Source: Gammaproteobacteria bacterium (lineage in GTDB: Bacteria > Pseudomonadota > Gammaproteobacteria > Granulosicoccales > Granulosicoccaceae). From it: a stretch of 8,372 nucleotides of DNA. Positions 5,187 through 8,372 of this stretch are shown in pieces (the stretch's first letter is position 1; each line of letters opens with the position of its first letter). The stretch lies in the NCBI GenBank assembly GCA_019634245.1, contig JAHQVR010000207.1:1-8372 (forward strand). The letters are read 5' to 3'. The position numbers and the translations under genes are program-made. Under the pieces are notes generated by a model that saw only the letters and a list, made by a program, of their open reading frames with translations, had not been told where the DNA came from and ran no database searches.

Positions 5187-7394
5187 ATGCGACTTATTGT
5201 ATGTACCATTGCTGCTACCCTAATCACCACGAGTTCTTTGCCGACGCGTTTGATGGCGCAAACGGATGCGGCCTCCTATTTCACTCGAATTGCTTCATTT
5301 CCTGTCAACCATAATCTGCCAGAAGGCAGTGAGCCTCTTACAGAAACCAGCGCCGAGATCATTGACGTAACACCTGATGGTATGACGCTCGTGTACAGCG
5401 ACAGCCCCCTTGGAGGTATTGGCCTGGTAAATATTGCCAATCCAGCCGAACCTGTTCCAGCTGGTTTTATTGCATTAAATGGTGAGCCAACCGCCGTCGG
5501 GGCAGTCTCAAACGAGATTGCACTGGCAGCATTGAATACATCTGAGTCCTACACCGAACCCAGTGGTGACCTTGTGGCGTTATCACTGTTGGATGGCACC
5601 GAGACGACACGCTGCGAGCTCGGTGGTCAGCCGGATTCGATTGCGATCGCACCGGATGGCAGTTTTGTTGCTGTTGCGATCGAGAATGAACGAGACGAAG
5701 ACTTAAACGATGGTGTCATACCACAAATGCCGGCTGGATTTGTCGTGATGTACCCTTTGCAGGATGGAACACCTGTCTGTGATCTTCAAGTAGTCGCCGA
5801 TGTCACCGGCCTTGCAGCAATTGCAGGCGACGATCCGGAACCTGAATTTCTCGATATTAATGAGGCGGGCATGGTTGCCGTGACGTTGCAGGAAAACAAC
5901 CATATCGTCGTGCTCGATGGCAAAAGCGGTGAAGTTAAGTCACACTTTTCTGCGGGTATGGTTGATCTTGTCAACGTCGATCTTGACGAGGAAAGAGCCT
6001 TGACCTTCGACGGGTCACAACCCGGGCGATTGAGAGAACCAGATGCCGTTCAATGGTTGGATAACCAGCGTCTTGCGACATCGAACGAAGGAGATTACAA
6101 CGGCGGCTCTCGCGGTTTCACGATATTCAGTGTTGAAGGTGATGTTCTGCACGAAAGCGGTCTCGACTTTGAATACCGCGTTGCGCGGGCAGGTCACTAT
6201 CCGGAAAAGCGTTCAGGTAACAAAGGGGTAGAGCCCGAAGGCATGGAGGTCGGAACCTTTGGAGATGACACCTGGCTATTCATACTCGCTGAGCGAGCGA
6301 GTGTCATTGGTGCTTATAAAGATAGAGAAGGTGCTCCTGAGTTTGTACAGCTTTTACCGAGTGCGCTTGGCCCTGAAGGTGCCGTTGCAATGCCGTCGCG
6401 CAACCTTCTTGCCATTGCGAACGAAGTAGATCTGGGTGAAGACAACGGACCACGCTCACACATCACTCTATACGAGCTGGGAGCTGACGCGCCAACGTAC
6501 CCACAGCTGGTTTCGGATAATGACGATGCTGGGAGGCCCATTGGATGGGGAGCCCTGTCCGGCCTTGCAGCAGATGCTGAAGTTGCTGGCCGATTATATG
6601 CTGTTAACGACAGCTTCTACGCCATGCAGCCAACCATTTTTACCATTGATGCAACTCAAACACCGGCGCGCATTACTGATGCAACTCGGGTGACTCGCGC
6701 AGGACAAACGGCGCAACTACTGGACCTCGAAGGCATAGCCGTTGATGGTGAGGGCGGATTCTGGCTGGCCTCTGAAGGACGTCGCGACCGTTTAATTCCA
6801 CACGCGCTATATCATGTAAACAGCGATGGGGAAATTCAGGAGCAGCACGCATTTCCAGAAGCGCTGGTCGATGTCGAGCGCCGCTTTGGATCTGAAGGTG
6901 TCACCGTACTCAATGGCAAGGTCTGGATTGCCATACAACGCGAATGGAGAGACGATGAGAAAGGCATGGTCAAGCTGCTGCGCTTTGATCCCGCTGAGAA
7001 AACCTGGGCGGCAGTTCACTATCCATTAGATGCCGGTGAGCAGGGCTGGGTTGGACTGTCGGAGATTGTTGCACACCAGGGTAAACTCCTTATCGTCGAA
7101 CGTGATAACCAGATAGGCGAAAACGCAAAGATCAAACGCCTTTATCGTGTGGAACTTGATGGCGTCGAACCAGCAGTTATAGGCGGTGACCAACCGCTGC
7201 CGGTGGTGACAAAAAATCTAGCCTATGATTTTCTATCAGATATGAGTAGTTTTGGTGGATATGTCGTCGATAAGATTGAAGGCTTCACGATTGATGCCAG
7301 CGGAACCGCCTACGCGGTCACTGATAACGATGGTGTAGACGACAGCAATGGTGAAACGCTGTTTTTTAAAGTCCTGTTGGAAGGTGAATCTTAG
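5187..7394 (+). CDS. Secreted phytase-like (esterase-like activity of phytase) protein with N-terminal beta-propeller half
   Basis: This 735-residue protein starts at an ATG with AGGTG 7 nt upstream. Residues 1-24 form a signal peptide: a short basic start, a hydrophobic core, then RLMA before Gln25, so export is expected. Residues about 30-430 show beta-propeller-like repeats (for example VTPDGMTLVYSD, IAPDGSFVAVAIEN, INEAGMVAVTLQEN). They also contain REPDAVQW, TSNEGDYNGG and GVEPEGMEVG, which resemble choice-of-anchor-I type secreted proteins. Residues about 450-732 match the Phytase-like domain known as 'esterase-like activity of phytase': LSGLAAD, LDLEGIAVDGEGGFWLASEG, FGSEGVTV, WVGLSEIVAH, LIVERDNQ and KIEGFTIDASGTAYAVTDND, then an acidic GVDDSNGE loop. 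A periplasmic or extracellular phosphoester-hydrolysing role is plausible, and the Pho box just upstream supports phosphate scavenging. Activity is not proven for most members. The gene appears monocistronic, ending before a convergent gene and a hairpin. Confidence 0.88.
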   Translation: MRLIVCTIAATLITTSSLPTRLMAQTDAASYFTRIASFPVNHNLPEGSEPLTETSAEIIDVTPDGMTLVYSDSPLGGIGLVNIANPAEPVPAGFIALNGEPTAVGAVSNEIALAALNTSESYTEPSGDLVALSLLDGTETTRCELGGQPDSIAIAPDGSFVAVAIENERDEDLNDGVIPQMPAGFVVMYPLQDGTPVCDLQVVADVTGLAAIAGDDPEPEFLDINEAGMVAVTLQENNHIVVLDGKSGEVKSHFSAGMVDLVNVDLDEERALTFDGSQPGRLREPDAVQWLDNQRLATSNEGDYNGGSRGFTIFSVEGDVLHESGLDFEYRVARAGHYPEKRSGNKGVEPEGMEVGTFGDDTWLFILAERASVIGAYKDREGAPEFVQLLPSALGPEGAVAMPSRNLLAIANEVDLGEDNGPRSHITLYELGADAPTYPQLVSDNDDAGRPIGWGALSGLAADAEVAGRLYAVNDSFYAMQPTIFTIDATQTPARITDATRVTRAGQTAQLLDLEGIAVDGEGGFWLASEGRRDRLIPHALYHVNSDGEIQEQHAFPEALVDVERRFGSEGVTVLNGKVWIAIQREWRDDEKGMVKLLRFDPAEKTWAAVHYPLDAGEQGWVGLSEIVAHQGKLLIVERDNQIGENAKIKRLYRVELDGVEPAVIGGDQPLPVVTKNLAYDFLSDMSSFGGYVVDKIEGFTIDASGTAYAVTDNDGVDDSNGETLFFKVLLEGES

Positions 7395-7419
7395 TAGTTA
7401 CTATTGACTCAGAAACTCG

Positions 7420-7446
7420 CTGCAGCACTCGATTCGGGTGCTGCAG
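7420..7446. terminator. Hairpin between convergent genes, possible bidirectional terminator
   Basis: CTGCAGCAC (7420-7428) pairs perfectly with GTGCTGCAG (7438-7446). The inner bases can extend the stem by a T-G wobble and two G-C pairs, leaving a 3-nt ATT loop. It lies 25 bp after the stop of the phytase-like gene and 36 bp beyond the stop of the convergent monooxygenase gene, so it could end transcripts from both sides. Neither side carries a clear run of T, so it may act as a transcript-end stabiliser or only as a weak terminator. Confidence 0.5.
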
Positions 7447-7482
7447 GTAATAACAACTTCGGGCACTGTCATCACCTGGCAA

Positions 7483-8372
7483 CTAACCGTGAAACTTCAC
7501 CAGTACGTTATCAGCCAATCGCATCATAGTTGCATCTATGTCTGATGTATTGAATCGCAAATTCAACGCAACATGGTTGATGCCAATCGATTCGAGCGAC
7601 TTCAAGTAGTCCAACAGTGTACGGACTCCACAACGGAAACCCAGATGGATCGGCATAAGCGGAGTGGTGGGATCTTCCAGCAGATCTATGTAAAGCGGTT
7701 GCATAACAGGTTGTGCGGGACGACCGGCCGCTTCAACATTTTCATTCCAATTTTTTATCAACATTTGCTGAGTGGCAACGGCTCTGGGATATGTCATCCA
7801 GCCATCACCATGCTGGGCCGCCCACTCGGGACTTTGCTGAGAACCCCCTGTGATCAGTAACGGCACTGTTCCAGCCACAGGCTTTGGTAATAAATCCATA
7901 TTACTGTTGAGCTTGCCGAAACCATTATCAAAGGTCGGATAGTTACTGCTCATTTGACGAAGGTAGTCAAAACATTCCCGAAATCTCTCGCCACGTTGTT
8001 CGAACGGAATGTTTAATGCGGGGTATTCTTGCGGGCGGTCGCCGGACGCGACACCCAGTACCAGTCGCCCGCCGGATAGTACATCGACGCTGGCTGAAGC
8101 CTTCGCGATATGAGCCGGATGCCGTACTGGCAGAATCAGGCTTGCAACACCCAGGGCTATTGAGGATGTATTCGCAGCTAGAAAACCCAAGTACACAAAC
8201 GGGTCGAAGCCCTGCCCGGCATCACCAAACGATGGAACGTTGAAGGGAACATCACGCAACCAGACGGCAGTAAACCCCAATGACTCAGCAAGTTTCACTC
8301 GTTGCAGATGCGCCTGCATCGTCGGAACAGGTGATTGCGGATAAGCCTCTATCGGGCACGTCAAACCAATAC
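7483..8372 (-). CDS. LLM-class flavin-dependent oxidoreductase (luciferase-like, BA3436 type), 5' end beyond window
   Basis: Reading the minus strand from the right edge, the frame stays open past the TTG at 8364 (the codons before it read Ile-Gly), so the true start lies beyond the window; roughly 20-30 residues are probably missing. The visible part of about 295 residues is a TIM-barrel bacterial-luciferase-like protein. Numbered from that TTG, landmarks are TAVWLRDVPF (32-41), SFGDAGQGFDPFVYLGFLAA (45-64), LPVRHPAHIAKASASVDVLS (78-97) and GGRLVLGVASGDRPQEYP (98-115), then LLITGGSQQSPEWAAQHGDG near 170-190. This set fits the BA3436-type luciferase-like oxidoreductases. Such enzymes use reduced flavin and O2, or F420, on small molecules; no substrate is known for this subgroup. 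The stop is TAG at 7485-7483. The gene converges on the phytase-like gene with 88 bp between stops and shows no evident functional link to it. Confidence 0.9.
   Translation of the reverse strand, partial: IGLTCPIEAYPQSPVPTMQAHLQRVKLAESLGFTAVWLRDVPFNVPSFGDAGQGFDPFVYLGFLAANTSSIALGVASLILPVRHPAHIAKASASVDVLSGGRLVLGVASGDRPQEYPALNIPFEQRGERFRECFDYLRQMSSNYPTFDNGFGKLNSNMDLLPKPVAGTVPLLITGGSQQSPEWAAQHGDGWMTYPRAVATQQMLIKNWNENVEAAGRPAQPVMQPLYIDLLEDPTTPLMPIHLGFRCGVRTLLDYLKSLESIGINHVALNLRFNTSDIDATMMRLADNVLVKFHG

Noticed and set aside
7573..7860. Open frame of 95 codons on the plus strand
   Set aside because: It is antisense to the luciferase-like monooxygenase, whose family motifs are unambiguous.
8362..8364. 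TTG as the start codon of the luciferase-like gene
   Set aside because: The frame remains open to the window edge, and the residues before it (Ile-Gly-Leu-Thr) fit the conserved N-terminal strand of the family, so the gene begins outside the window.

Overview
The window looks like a chromosomal segment of a proteobacterium, most likely a marine or environmental gammaproteobacterium. This rests on moderate GC content, Gram-negative style regulators (LysR; a membrane-anchored AraC), a secreted phytase-like protein and a PhoB-type Pho box. The genus cannot be fixed from the sequence alone. There are no RNA genes, insertion sequences, CRISPR arrays or phage genes. Seven protein genes fill the window; the first and last run off its edges.

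Left part (1-2172): two class I SAM-dependent methyltransferase genes lie in tandem on the minus strand, 44 bp apart. The distal one is cut by the left edge. They diverge from a plus-strand LysR-type regulator across an 89-bp intergenic region. That region holds a perfect TATAAT hexamer pointing toward the methyltransferases. This is the classic layout of a LysR regulator controlling its divergent neighbours.

Middle part (2173-4931): a 376-residue regulator combines a seven-helix membrane domain with a C-terminal AraC DNA-binding domain. It precedes a sterol desaturase / fatty acid hydroxylase superfamily enzyme. That enzyme carries, in the same reading frame, a hydrophobic signal-like segment and a complete DUF2147 domain, an unusual apparent fusion. 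A 10-bp direct repeat with a 20-bp period and an extended -10 element lie around the short gap between the two genes. The regulator may therefore sense something at the membrane and switch on the lipid-modifying enzyme.

Right part (4932-8372): a 255-bp intergenic region contains a tandem 20-bp repeat that runs into a near-consensus Pho box (CTGTCATA, 3 bp, CTGTCATA). A -10-like hexamer follows 10 bp after the second CTGTCAT. Directly downstream is a secreted 735-residue protein with an N-terminal beta-propeller-like half and a C-terminal 'esterase-like activity of phytase' domain. The promoter and the domain independently point to phosphate-starvation expression. The gene converges on a flavin-dependent luciferase-like monooxygenase (BA3436-type), cut by the right edge. 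A 27-nt hairpin sits between the two convergent genes.

The most informative points are the Pho box matched to the phytase-like gene, the desaturase-DUF2147 fusion with its internal signal-like segment, and the candidate AraC operator at the desaturase promoter.
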